DNA of 64,000 nucleotides from Pyrrhosoma nymphula (Eukaryota; Arthropoda; Insecta; Odonata; Coenagrionidae). Within the stretch, counting starts at the first letter, position 1; each line of letters begins with the position of its first letter. Under the pieces are notes generated by a model. It did not search any database. It had not been told where the DNA came from and saw only the letters and a list, made by a program, of their open reading frames with translations. The translations under genes and the position numbers were made by a program. The stretch is from positions 13,302,868 through 13,366,867 of the forward strand of contig OY754331.1 of the NCBI GenBank assembly GCA_963573305.1, in the 5' to 3' direction. Below are positions 37,401-48,999 of this stretch, in pieces.

Positions 37401-38840
37401 ACCCCAATTTTCTCTCGGACCCTTGCTAAGGCGACATTTTGTATTCTGAATCGCTTTGCAGGGATGAGTCACAGAAGTTATTCCACTGAAGTGAACCGAA
37501 GGTTTTGGGAGGTCGCTGGTCACCTTTCATCCCCCGCCCCTTTGTGCTTCTCTTGTGCCTGAACCGAGGCGTGAAAACTCGTGGGGTGTGGGGAAGGGGG
37601 GGGGGGTAAGGGAAGAGAGTGGAGTGGGAGGAGGAGGAGAGGGGGTTGAGTTGAGTTGGGGGAAAGGCGGACGATATGAAAAGCCTAACCGGAAGGGGAC
37701 GCAAGGGGGCGGACGGGGACGAGGGAATCAATGACGGCTCCCTGAGCGCACACGGAATAACAATAAATGGAGTTGTGAGGGTGGAGAGGACAAGATGGGA
37801 GTACTAGGGGAGGAGAGGAGGTTGGCGGGAGGACAGACTAAAGAGGAGATCGTGCGCCTCGTTCAAGTGGAAACGGCATAGGAGACCCAGAGAAAGGAAA
37901 GAAGAATCGCATCAGAGATGAAGGGAATTATTCGAAGGGGAAAGCCTGTGCGATAGGCGTAATCCTTCAGTCCCGCCTCAGGATGAGGTTTTAGAATCCT
38001 GTCAGAATTCACTTCATATAAAAATTTTCATGGGCTAGTATTCAGAAATAATACAATTCCAAGGTGCGCAAACGAAATTGAAAAAAATTATTTTGAGTTT
38101 TTTTTTAGAAATCGAACGATAGAATAAGAAAGAAGCAGCGTAGCCATAAATCTAGTACGCACGAAACGAATAGTATTTATTCCGTCTCATTTTATTTGAG
38201 AAAAGGGTAAATAAAGAAACCGTTTGTGAAAATATAAATACTGAAATTTTACAGGGAAACATTGCAATAAAATACGTTCACCAGCCACTTCCGTTAATGG
38301 AGCGTGCATTGGAACGAATGGCTACACTCATGTCTGGGCATCGTACTATGTAGGGTAACTTATGACTCCAACTTTTCTATCAATATTGAATTTATTTATG
38401 GAATGTCTATTCTATATAATCCCATTTTTCCTTGACATAAGGAGCAAAAAATAATGTAGACACGATTTGCGAGGAGGATTGAAAACTACGTGTAGTCAGT
38501 GTGCTCTTTTCAATGGTGGCTCTAAAATATATCTAAAATTGACTCAATACAAAGTGTTGGTTGCAGATTATAGTAATATTTGACATCAAAATATTACTAT
38601 AATACTCTGTACGCTCTTAAACCAGCTGACGTCCTTGCTTTGAAGCGCAGCCACTGGGAGATGTTATATCGTTGCTAATTATTTGAGAATAATCTTACAA
38701 TTTGAGAGAAATAATGGATGAATAAATAAATGAAATAATAAGGTAAAAATTAAAAGGGGCATTGGAGCAATGGCATTAGTTGCAAGGAAAGGTTTATTTA
38801 ACGTAGTTAACACACCAAGATAGATAGTATTATCTTGTAT
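31430..38840. other. unassigned DNA with two GC-rich islands
   Basis: 33410-34240 is GC- and purine-rich with many CpGs and overlapping frames on both strands (33461-33745, 33555-33905, 33884-34130, 33981-34217) that have no recognised domain. 37490-37740 is a second G-rich patch with a run of 12 G near 37600. The remainder is AT-rich. No exon chain, LINE or LTR could be recognised. Confidence 0.45.
38567..38603. other. perfect 14-bp hairpin, 9-nt loop
   Basis: ATTATAGTAATATT (38567-38580) is exactly inverted at 38590-38603, with TGACATCAA between. AT-only stems can arise by chance, but a perfect 14-bp stem is unusual. There is no associated gene. Confidence 0.6.
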
Positions 38841-38844
38841 TTTG

Positions 38845-38960
38845 ATTTAACGTGCTTCGACGGCTAAGGTCATTTTGCACATGTAGTCTGCCACTTGAAA
38901 ACACGACAAATAGCAATGGACGAATAGAAGGATCACCACTTCAAATTCGAGCCGATCCCA
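38845..38960 (-). mobile_element. 3'-UTR fragment of the 42-kb LINE family
   Basis: GCTTCGACGGCTAAGGTCATT near 38851 matches GCTTCGACGACTAAGGTCATT near 41873, and the following ATCACCACT stretch near 38930 matches the ACACCACT stretch near 41968. Only the untranslated 3' tail is present, so this is a very short 5'-truncated insertion of the same minus-strand family. No target duplication was resolved. Confidence 0.6.
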
Positions 38961-39039
38961 ACGATGCTTAAGCACCTAGGCAGCACGTGGACCCCGTTGC
39001 TTGTACTGCCTACAGGCCCCAAAGTGTGTTAATCCGTCA

Positions 39040-41830
39040 CTGCACCTAGGTATTTAAAAGTACTTTGAATGCAAACAAATTACTAAATTTCTATCTAAAC
39101 ATTAAATTTCCATAACATAAATACAACAAATCAAAGACATTAATGTATTTTTGCCGATTTCTTTACATTTTGAGGTATGCTTTTACGTTCACAACGTTGT
39201 CGCAAAGCGTATATCAGTATAAAATTTCCAGACGACTAGAGGCTAAGAAGAATATTTTCCAGTATGGTGAATATTGCTGCCCTGCTCCATGAAAATTTGA
39301 TTTAGACAAGTGAGGCGTCATGTATTGTTTGCTGCTGGCTCCCGGTTAATTCCTGAAGGTGAAGCTTAGGTGCTAAAATTACGGCGGAAAAAGTAACTTT
39401 TGCTTAATGCTAATCATTTGGATGTGTGTGATGACGTGAGAGGGATGTTTAAAAATAAAGTCTTTTGTACAACCGATAGTAAGCGCCCTTGTAGGACTGA
39501 ATAGGGTCCTAGTAGAACAAGGAAGTTACCTTTTTAAAACCCGTCATTTGTTTTAGCTCACCGCTTAATGATATTCCTGCGGGGACCCACCTGAGTTCTC
39601 TTTCCTTTGCTTTCATATTTGAGTGTTAATTATGAGATTCAGGTGAAAGAATACCGCAGAGGTTTTACACCATGCGTATTTAATGTACAGAAATTTCACC
39701 CAGTTATAATTGAGGACCGATAATAAATAGTATGAGTGAGGAAATAAGCAATTCGCGAAGCATTCATCAGTGAAAGTAATGAATTATTTTCATATTTTGT
39801 TTTCAGTTTCGGGTTGCAGTAGCCAATAATGGCTATTTGCTATTATTTTATTGGGAAATGGGAACTCTCCAAGTAAAAAAATAAATGCTAAATAGAGAAA
39901 ATGCGTCCTACCTGCCATGTTCATAGAAAGCAAATATTATAGGGTTTGATTCCTTAGGTTCAATTCTGCAGGTTCCATTGCTGTCCAAGCTTTTGGGTAC
40001 GTTTTGAAATGTGGTAAAAATTGCCCAAAATTTCCGTTAATATGTCAGTAGGAAATATTGCCAACCGAATTTATGGAATGTGACCGTATATACTAGTCGC
40101 TCATGCTGAAATTATTTCTTGGTTATTCTACGAGTGCCGGGAGGATAGAGTCAGTTTTAGAAGGATTTTTTTAAATCCATGTGTGGGTATTCCTTTATCC
40201 CTCTCCCTTGGCCTTGGTCGCGCGTCATCACTGCTCCCCGCCCCCCCCCCCCCTTGCCCCCCCCTACCCCCCGCCCCCCCGAGTTTGATCCGGTAGGGCG
40301 ACCGCTTTCTTTTATCGAACAATCTGGCGACCTGGACGTGAGCAAGCATCTCTTTCACGTGACTCTTTTGTTTCCGATGGCGCTCCATGCTATGGTCGCA
40401 TTATAATGCTGTGTACGCTGACTCTCCCAAATATCGCAAAATCGATTCATCATAGCAGCAAAAACTACAGTTGAAGGCTGTAAAGTGGGGAAAATAATTA
40501 GGAACTGCTGCCGTAAGGAGATTTTTCATAAAATGTATAATATTCAACGTTACCACATGCCTGTGTCTAGTACCTACTATCCTAACTAACCTTTGGGTTA
40601 AAACACTGAGTGAGTATTTTTCATCATCCCAGTATAAATTTGCATATTGCAGACGTAGGCAGTTTTTTAATCAGCGTATACCCATATTTTTATGCCATAA
40701 TAAGCTGGTTTTGTTTTGGATTGGTTCAGCTCTTACTTCATTAGGAATCTCGTTTTCATCTTCCACATTATCTTCTTCTTCCTCACATCTCTAAAGAGTT
40801 CTGGGTCACTAGGTAAATTGGCTGGATCATCCAAACATAATAGTATCTCTATTTCTCTTCCTCACTATGGCGTTTGCCAGTCTCCACTCCCCAAAATCAA
40901 TCAAATCACCAAAAATAATAACTATTAAATAAATTCACATGTTCTTGAAATAATTATTACACTCATTGAAACAATGGTACAGGAAATACATTATTCATAA
41001 ATATATGATTATATGTAAAAAAAAAACGTTGCACCAACTTGTGGACATTTCTCTGCAGATAGCTGAAGTTTTACCACTGGATTAATCCGAGTACTTTCTA
41101 CTCCCCGAAACGTGATAGATCTCAAAGGGACGAATTATCACAGGTTAATCGAGTTCTTTTTATGAAGTGGCTACAGAGCTGCAGTTACCATCTCTGCTAA
41201 ATTATGTCGGTGTAGACAAGTTCAGATGCAGGCAGGAGAATCAGCGAGTCATATCACATAAGTGATGCTTATAAGATGGAAACTGCTGAAGGTAGCACAA
41301 TTCTTCGATTTGGCGTGTCCCAGGTGGCTACTAAAATTATTACTATGTGTCCGTTGAGGTTGATAATTTTCATTTCTCATTAGATACTTCACCAAAAAGA
41401 AAACATTGTAGCTGTCCTATAGGCTATGTAGCTGACCTGTCCACCTGCCTTATTGAAAAAAAAGCTTCCTTTAGCTGCCTTCTATCACATGAGCTTCACT
41501 ATTTCGGAACAACTCACGATTTCAGGCTTCCAAGATGTCTAGATAGACAAAATTTACAACCGGCACAATTATTACAACTTTGCAGTCACTTCACAGCATG
41601 TAAACGTATCCATTGTCTAATATTTCCTCGCACTTAGGTCATCTGATATGTCATGTGATAATATATAATTTGTTGTAATCTTATTTCAATGCTTTAATCC
41701 ATTGAAATATTATATAATGTTCAATATTACATGGAAAACAGTGATTTTCAGCAGCGTGCTCTCATAAAAACTTAACAATGAATTTGCCGTTTTATTCATT
41801 CGGCGCACATTCTTCCCCAAAGTTGATATG
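39040..41830. other. unassigned DNA with a G-quadruplex-prone C tract
   Basis: Frames at 40128-40406 are shadows of the C-rich tract at 40235-40280. The 96-codon frame at 41347-41637 is Cys-rich, but it matches no domain I know and no splice context supports it. Confidence 0.45.
40235..40280 (-). other. strong G-quadruplex potential (minus strand)
   Basis: The plus strand has C runs of 13, 8, 6 and 7 separated by 1-3 bases (40241-40253, 40257-40264, 40267-40272, 40274-40280). The minus strand therefore has four long G runs with minimal loops, ideal for a G-quadruplex. It sits within AT-rich DNA with no gene. Confidence 0.7.
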
Positions 41831-41843
41831 CATATTGCTACAA

Positions 41844-42303
41844 GTAGTAGTAGTATTTGGGTGATTTGGATGCTTCGACGACTAAGGTCATTCGCACCAC
41901 GTCAATCTAACATCACCATGTCAAATTATTTAAAATAAATAATTAAATAGACAAATAAAAGCAACACCACTCACACTAAAATGGGCGTGAGATAAAACAC
42001 CAAATAATGGTTGGTCACAGACAGTTAAAAAGCCCAGACTCTTTTAAATAACATTATCCGACAGACACAATCAGGATCGTCTCCTAGGACGTGTCCTAGA
42101 TCTCCCCTGATGTTCAGCCGGATGCGCAGAGCACGGTACTTATCACACACCGTCAGAAGGTGTCTCACAGTAATGGGAGAGTCGCAATCCTCACAGTAGG
42201 GCAGGATCTTCTCTTCGGTGAAGAGGTAAGAGTGAGTGAGGGCACAGTGCCCTATCCTCAACCGTGTGTTTGCGACCTCTTCCCTGCGAGTCCTCCCGAC
42301 AAT
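41844..42303 (-). mobile_element. 5'-truncated I-like non-LTR insertion with TSD
   Basis: A 460-bp minus-strand element lies between two copies of TTGCTACAA (41835-41843 and 42304-42312). It encodes the last part of a LINE polyprotein (42261-42025) containing RIGHCALTHSYLF, a CEDC...H...C motif and a terminal hydrophobic stretch. A 3' UTR with AATGACCTTAGTCGTCGAAG follows, and the element ends in a TAC trinucleotide tail (seen as GTAGTAGTAGTA at 41844-41855). The RIGH-LTH-plus-CCHC arrangement and the TAC tail are typical of I-like LINEs in arthropods; clade assignment is tentative. The copy lacks RT and endonuclease and cannot move by itself. Confidence 0.82.
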
Positions 42304-42319
42304 TTGCTACAATCAAGCT

Positions 42320-42735
42320 CAACAGTACTACCTAAGATTTACAGCAGGTATATATGTTAAAATTTAAGAAATATAAATTAATTTATAATAAAATTTACTA
42401 TATTATATAGTAAAAAGATAGTGTAAAAACATTATTTATTAATTAAAATTTTATAAAAAATAGCTATGAACAACGTAATGCGTCATTAATTTTTTTAATG
42501 CAATGACACAAGGTGCGTATCTATCGTTACTTTTAGTTGGTAGAGGGTGAAAGAGGAAGTAATAATGCTAAAAAAATAATTAAAATATTTTATCTCTTTG
42601 TGCGACATGGATTCCTTTTGTAGACTTCTGGAGGAGATCTGAATCGATTTTAATTTAAACAATGACCTTAAAAAATTGATTATTTACATTTTTAAACTGT
42701 ATCTTACAACCGAAATAATTAATAGACTAGTGTCT
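42320..42735. other. AT-rich spacer between two LINE insertions
   Basis: Very AT-rich sequence with no frame over 60 codons and no recognised repeat; it separates two independent insertions. Confidence 0.5.
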
Positions 42736-42750
42736 TCCTCATTTATCTTA

Positions 42751-43498
42751 GATTAGATAAGATTAAGTTTGCGGCAGGACCCCTAAAGATGGAGTCCTGG
42801 GGCACTTAGACCTAACGGTCCATTGTGCCGTCCTCAAGATTTGACATCACCCATAGAGTCCTATGGCCTTGCTAAAGGTCAAAATATCTCTGATGGGGAT
42901 GTCCCTGATATCCTTGGAGTCCATTTGTGCAGCCCCAAGGTGTCTCATGCGAGTCCTGGAGATTACAGGGCAATCGCAGAGAATATGAGATGTGGTTCCA
43001 TCCTCTTCTTCGCATCATCGACAACTTGGTGAGTTAATCAGTCCCAGGAGATTGAGGTGCCTATTGACACGATAGTGGCCTGTCAACAGTCCAACTATTG
43101 TTCTAAGTTGGCTTCTATCCAGGGATAGAAGTTTTCTCGTCATGCTAGGCTTATGCCCCGCAATGTGGAGCCTAGCTTGTTTTAGTCCATGTATGGAGTT
43201 CCAGATCTCAGAGTGTCTGCCAGATGTCCATTCTCTGATCTCTGCTCTCCCAGTAGCAGGGGTGATTGGTAGAACTGGTTCGGGGCCAGTTGGATTGTGA
43301 CTAGCGCCAGCTTTGGCGAGCTCGTCCGCCTTTTCATTTCCGGGTATGCCTTTGTGTCCAGGTACCCAGAAAAGCTTGATTCTACAATGCCTAGCTATCT
43401 CCGATGGTGCCTCTCGACACTCTTGTAGTAGGCGTGATGTACACCAAGGTGAGTTTAGCGCCTTAATCGCTGCTTGACTATCGGTGCATATGTGGATT
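42751..43498 (-). mobile_element. 5'-truncated RNase-H-bearing non-LTR element with TSD
   Basis: A 748-bp minus-strand insertion is flanked by a 13-bp duplication CTCATTTATCTTA (42738-42750 and 43499-43511). The coding part begins abruptly inside an RNase H domain and runs into a C-terminal Cys/His motif. The 3' end after the stop is a short UTR finishing in ACTTAATCTTATCTAATC. RNase H within the LINE polyprotein points to the I/LOA/R1 group. It is distinct from the neighbouring element at 41844, which has another tail and UTR. Confidence 0.85.
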
Positions 43499-43503
43499 CT
43501 CAT
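42830..43503 (-). pseudogene. LINE RNase H and C-terminal domain remnant
   Basis: The frame 43503-43015 (162 codons) has ICTDSQAAIKAL, with an RNase H catalytic Asp, then VPGHKGIPGNEKADELAKAG, the His and Asp of the C-terminal RNase H site, then LLTGHYRVNRHLNLLGL. A TGA follows SPSCR and is read through homologously as CEEEDGTTSHILCDCP, the usual Cys/His end of these polyproteins, to a final stop near 42850. The start Met is not native: it lies in the flanking target duplication. The first RNase H Asp and Glu, and all of the RT, are missing through 5' truncation. The intact domain would degrade RNA in RNA-DNA hybrids during element copying. Confidence 0.85.
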
Positions 43504-43519
43504 TTATCTTAATGTTATG

Positions 43520-46500
43520 TACATGTCACGACAATCCAAGAAAACCTCTCTCCATGCATAATCGCTTTCCCATCTCGTCAATAGTCTCAATTTATTTATA
43601 TTTTGAGTTGTTGCCTGCTGTCACGCAATGTACTAAACACGAAAATAGACAAACAATTTCACAAATGGAGAGGAAAAATGAAAAGCATATCATCTACTAA
43701 AATCCTTGTCTACTATGCAAGTTGAATAAAAAGCGGTATCTTCAACACATTTATGCTACGCAAGAATTTACTTATGAGTCACGCTTCTTGCTCTCCAAAT
43801 GCTTTGTGCTGACAGTAATTTTTCATGCAACCATTATTTTGCGCCTATGAGTGAAACAAAAATGTCACATTTCCTATGTCTGCCGTCCATTCTGTCTTTC
43901 TCGTAAATTTTCCTTCTTCTTGTCTCCATCATCGCTTCTATCTCTCTATCTCATCAGACTCTCTGAGCTGTGTGGGCGTATCTGGGATATTCACCGTAAG
44001 TCACTATCTTTGCCAACCACGCTAAGCTCAGCTCGTTCCGTCTCAGCCGATGTAAGAATTCCCAAAATAGAAATGTGAATGCTCTAGTGATGCAGAATCC
44101 TTTCGAGGTGTAAGGGTTTGAAGCTGCTGGAGAACAAAAAAGGCAAACGGGGAACAACGGTCTCTTCCACAATGCAGAAGAAGACGCTGGTACGCTAAAA
44201 AAAAACTTACCTACTTTTGACATTTTCCTCGATCTTGTTAATGTGTTTTTCTTCTTTTTGTCCTTATTTAAATGTGGAACACCCACTTTTAGACGCCTTT
44301 TAAAGCATTTGCTTGATTTTTAGTAGATTCATGCTCAACTTTGTCTAGAAATCACTCTCTCATTTGCTTTTATTCAGTTGAACCCCTTTCTGTGAAAGAA
44401 ATCATCCAAATATACCATTTGTAGCATGCAACACCAAACTAATGAACAAAATTTAATTAGTCTGGTTTAATATTTTTAATTAAAAATTTTGTTAAATTAA
44501 ATTACCGACGGGAAAGATTATAACGAAGACTCTCGCTGATATGGCATTAAGAGATCTCGGCCAAGGTGAATGAATAATTAGCTGTGATTCGAAGAAAAAG
44601 TAAAGTACTTTTCTCGCGAAAAGAGTAAATTATATTTTAATGACATTTACGGTTACTTAAAATGAGACTTTATTTCAAGGCATAGCTACCATCTGAACTA
44701 ATTATATTATTATTTCTGATTTGAAAATTTTGGTCAATAGTAGCGAAAATTGTCTCGATTTTCCTGTTGCATGTTTTTTCCTCAAATTTTAGATAAAATG
44801 TTTTCAACTCTATGTAACCATAGTAGTTAAGCATAAAGCGTAACCTTCGAACTATAAAGTAATCTCTATCTCTCCCACTAATAACTGCTATATTGCACTT
44901 TTTGTCCTCATAAATACTCAGCATAATGTTTAAAAAACAACGCATACCACGTGTGTTGAAAAAGATTAAGATTCATCGCATGACTGGTAACATAAAAAAC
45001 AAATTTTCTATCTTAAATCAATCAATGGTTAATACAAACCTTAATGATTCTGATCAATTTTGGAGAAAATATTTCGTAATAAACTTTGTTGTATTGGCTG
45101 TAGACGAACCAGCCCAGGCATCTGCCGATGTACTCTATGAAAACCACGATTCCCTTAAACTTGTGCTCCATAAATGCTTTTCAAGAAATGATCATTGTAA
45201 GATGCAATAGCTCCTAAATAAGAAGCTATAATAGTATTTGTTTAGTACATTTTATTTTATGTATCCAATTTTGCAATCGAATTGGAAGCCATTGTATTAG
45301 CATAAAAATGACTACCAATGGGTGCCTTCACATTTGTGGGTTTCAGGAGTACGGGAACGGTAGAAGCTATTTCAGTCCTGACATTTATCATGGATAAAAA
45401 TAGATCAACCCAGATATTTTGCATCATCAGCCTACAGAAAGCATTTGTTAATGTGTATTAAAATTATGCTGAATCCACTGTGAAGTGATTCAGTGTTACT
45501 TAATAACAGAAGATTAATGTGCAGGGTATATTTATAACATCAGGCAGTGGTTCATTGTGGCGGCAATGCAGTGGAAGCAGACGTGAGGAAATTTTGTTGA
45601 CCAGGATGTTCTTTGTCACCCATGATATACCGTATTTAAATTGAAAAATCAATACATTATATAAAGACAAAATTTTAAACTGGGATGCATTAAGAAAATA
45701 ATCAGTATGTTACGCTTTTCCAATAAATAGCAATGTTTACATGGAGGAGAGGAGTACGACGAGAATGCTGAGCTGTGTGTGCAAAACTTTGAGGTAAATG
45801 TTAAGAACACAAGATCTAGGTTTGTGGAAAAAATCAAGAAGATATAATCACAGACGTACATGGTGCTTTATTTATTTTTATGCATTGATCTCTCTATCCA
45901 TCGCTAAAACTTTAAACATACATTTTTGCACTCTCCGACAAAATCCTCAAATATTTATTTTAACCAAACCTTTTCTCACTGTTCTCCCCCCATAAATTGC
46001 TTTCTTTAAGTGTTTTCCCTTAATATCTCCCGAGGCCTTTCATCTTCCTCCTTCCCTTCCCGCTCTCAAATTCCTCCCCTGACTCCACCCCCATCCCACT
46101 TCGTCCTTCACCACCGCGAGGGAGTCATGGATTACGCATCGCCTACCTGTTACCCCGGTCAGCTCCGCCTTCAATTATTCCACGCCGCAGTTTCTTTTGC
46201 CTCCCCGTAGAAGGAAGTCAGGGATTTCTCCCCGGCCAACATCTCGGTAGGGATCCTACATTCAACTACTCTCCCTTTCCATCCCCGTTCCACTACACTC
46301 TGGGCACTACTAAAGCCGCTTCATTCGGAATTTTCTAATACACACCTCTATCAATGGATGAGTCCCAGCGTTCCCCAATTTCGACCCAAACTTTTTCTGG
46401 CGTTAGAAGGAAAATTTAGGAGAGTCATAAAACCATCAGGAGGGTTTAGTGGAATCAACATTGGTTATTACGAATCTCTGCACTTCAGAACCTAATTTTA

Positions 46501-48760
46501 AGCGGCAAATCGTAATGAATAGCAATGGGATTTGGGCTCCAAGTGCAGGAAAAAGCATTTTTATTTTGTAATTTTTCGCTTCAACTGGCGGCCATCGGTT
46601 GAAGTTCTTTTCTGGGCCGCATTATTCCTTACCATGAAATAAATACAAATAAATATAGAATTAATGTATCCACATATGGGATATCGGTACCTGCGTATGG
46701 GATGTCGGTATTAAAATATTAATTTTCATTGGTAATATGTTATGTATTTAACGTAACACTTTATGCATAAATGAGAAAAATAATGGATTAATATTTATTA
46801 CAAATATGTTGTGACGGAACAGGTGTAAACTGATCATGAATGATGGCTAGGAAAATATAAGCCTACTGAGATACCGAATATTCATTGTCTACTTCCTTCA
46901 TTCACCTAGGAAGCAAAGTAAATTTCCAAGTATAGCTTTACGCTCAACATCCCTGTATTCACTTTCCCTTCTTCCAGCGTCTCATCGCCCTTTCCGGCCG
47001 CTTTCTGCCCTATGACCTTTGAGCCTCCTCCATCCGCCTGATCCATCGGACCGGAAGCCTTGCTGGACTTCCTACTGTCCAGATTACCTCCATACTATCC
47101 GTCCACATAACTTTCAACTCAGCCTTTTACACACTCACTCCCCCTATTCCATACATTCTCCACATCACGTCACTATAGCTTTTTCTCACTTTAAGGCACA
47201 TTCTCCAAAGACTTGAAGTTATCCCGCAGTCTGCCATACATCCTTGAGTCAGCGCCCCTTTGACAAATTTTGTTATGTACATTTTAGTAACAGGTTTTAT
47301 GAAGATTGCTCGGAAAGTCACTCCTAAATTTTTACTTTTGCTATATTTCGTAAGCAAAGTGTGAATTTTATATAAATACATAAATTAAATGCATGGTATA
47401 ATTTCCTTTTTTTTGCAATGGGTAATAATATTTTGTAATCATGGAGTTATGTAAAATAATTTTATATTGTGCGATTTCTATGAGTGCCACTCCCCAAGTT
47501 TCCGGGTTGATGCCATACCGGTTCTATTCGTTTACCAGTCAATTAATATTATTATGAGTACGAATCCAAGTAATCGGAAATATGTTTGCCTTTTATTTTA
47601 AGTGTTTTCATCTTTATTCAGCCATCCCCTTCCTAATGTTGCTTATCGTTTTCCCATGCAATAGTTTGTGATCTTATGCGAATGAATTTGAAGATCGTTT
47701 TTTAATTTATTTCATAATTTATTAATATATTTTTTTTATTTTTAGTACATCTAGTTTATTCTTGTCTTATCTATATAGTATAAGCTTAACTTCATAAATT
47801 ATTGCGTAATTGAATCAAAAACTGCATTAGTAAACGAAAAATCTCGTGTTTTCTCACGCTATTAATATCGGGATTGCTCGAAATACCTTGGGGAAGAATA
47901 CGATTTTAGCTTCCACAAAACTCTGCTTTCGGCAACCAACAATCGGAATCTCTCACTCTTCAGCCCTAACCGTCTCCGCCCGACCCAAATCACACTCAAC
48001 CATCCACCCTGGGTGCATATTTTATACAGTCGCCCCAAGAATTTTCCATAGTACCCTCTTCCTGTTCCCTCTGTCCGTATTTCTACGTTGAAATTGGGAT
48101 TTGGGGATCTTCCCTTCACCTGCCCATCATCGTGTCTCCCATCTCTTCTTCTGCCACTAAAAAAGAAATTCCCTCGCGCGCACCCCGAGAAGTCACTTTT
48201 CATCTCGATCCCTTGCGGTGAGACCCTCTCCTCCAAACTCCTTCTTAAACCCTTTTTCCCTCTTTCTTCTCCTCTCCCCACCCTTTCCCTCAACATCCTT
48301 TCACCTCTCTTTCCTCGCACTTCTTGCTGCTTCAGCCATGTGTCAACCACTTTCCTTTTCTTTAGATTGCAAATCCTTTTCTTGAAAGTTCTTCTTTCGA
48401 CACACTTTTATATGGGCATAGTTCAGAATTACACATAGTGGTCACCGCCGCTGTAAAAACGTTTACCAGTCGTTCTTTCGTTGTGATTTCATTCTTTTCC
48501 CTGGTTCTTCAAATATTTGTGAACGTAGAAGGCATTAAAGATATTTTACTTTTATCAGCTTCCATCAAAATGATGGTTGAAATGTACTAAAATTTATGGC
48601 GTTGATTTATTTAGACACAAATTGAAATGAACTCATCCTCGCAACGGATTAAGAAATGCAAGAGCATGTTTAGTACCATACAACTCCATTACCCTGGGAT
48701 TATTTAAGATCGCAACAGCCTTTTAAGTAGTTGTATGATCTGGGGCTTTCCCTGCGAAGC
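43520..48760. other. unassigned DNA
   Basis: Frames at 44670-44945 (minus) and 44926-45210 (plus, 94 codons, Lys/Asn-rich) have no recognisable domain. 46000-46270 and 48090-48350 are pyrimidine-rich, and the frames there (including 47862-48350 minus) are shadows. 46673-46713 holds a short imperfect direct repeat (TATGGGATATCGGTA / TATGGGATGTCGGTA). No gene is supported. Confidence 0.45.
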
Positions 48761-48765
48761 TGATG

Positions 48766-48939
48766 AATGAATTCTTCTCGGGTTTCCAATCTCCATGATG
48801 GCCGACGTTTCGATGCCCGACTCGTGCCTCGTCATCAGGGCTGTAGATTGATCTTATTCTGTAGTTCTACAGCCCGGGCATCGAAACGTCGGCCATAATG
48901 GAGATTCTAACCCGGTTGTAAACCCGAGAAGAATTCATT
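48766..48939. repeat. foldback repeat C with hammerhead-like core
   Basis: Inverted arms 48766-48846 and 48867-48939 enclose a 20-bp centre. The left arm, read on the minus strand, carries the full core: GCC, CTGATGA (48838-48832), a mismatched hairpin (GAGGCACGA against TCGGGCATC), GAAA (48811-48808), C, GTC (48806-48804), GGC. The GGC and GCC can pair as stem I. The right arm matches it but lacks about 20 bp covering the heptamer and half the hairpin, and has extra sequence (TAACCCGGTTG) further out. The ends share ACCCGAGAAG with other copies in the window. Confidence 0.8.
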
Positions 48940-48999
48940 TTTAAGTAATTTTTCGTTTACAATGCTTAATATCTATAATTTATGTAGCACTTAGTCAGT

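Noticed and set aside
41347..41637. Cys-rich 96-codon frame
   Set aside because: No recognised Cys spacing pattern, signal peptide or exon context.
44926..45210. 94-codon Lys/Asn-rich frame
   Set aside because: No domain; overlaps a minus-strand frame; length is compatible with chance in AT-rich DNA.
47862..48350. 162-codon minus-strand frame
   Set aside because: Arg/Gly/Glu-rich shadow of a pyrimidine tract, overlapped by a frame on the other strand.
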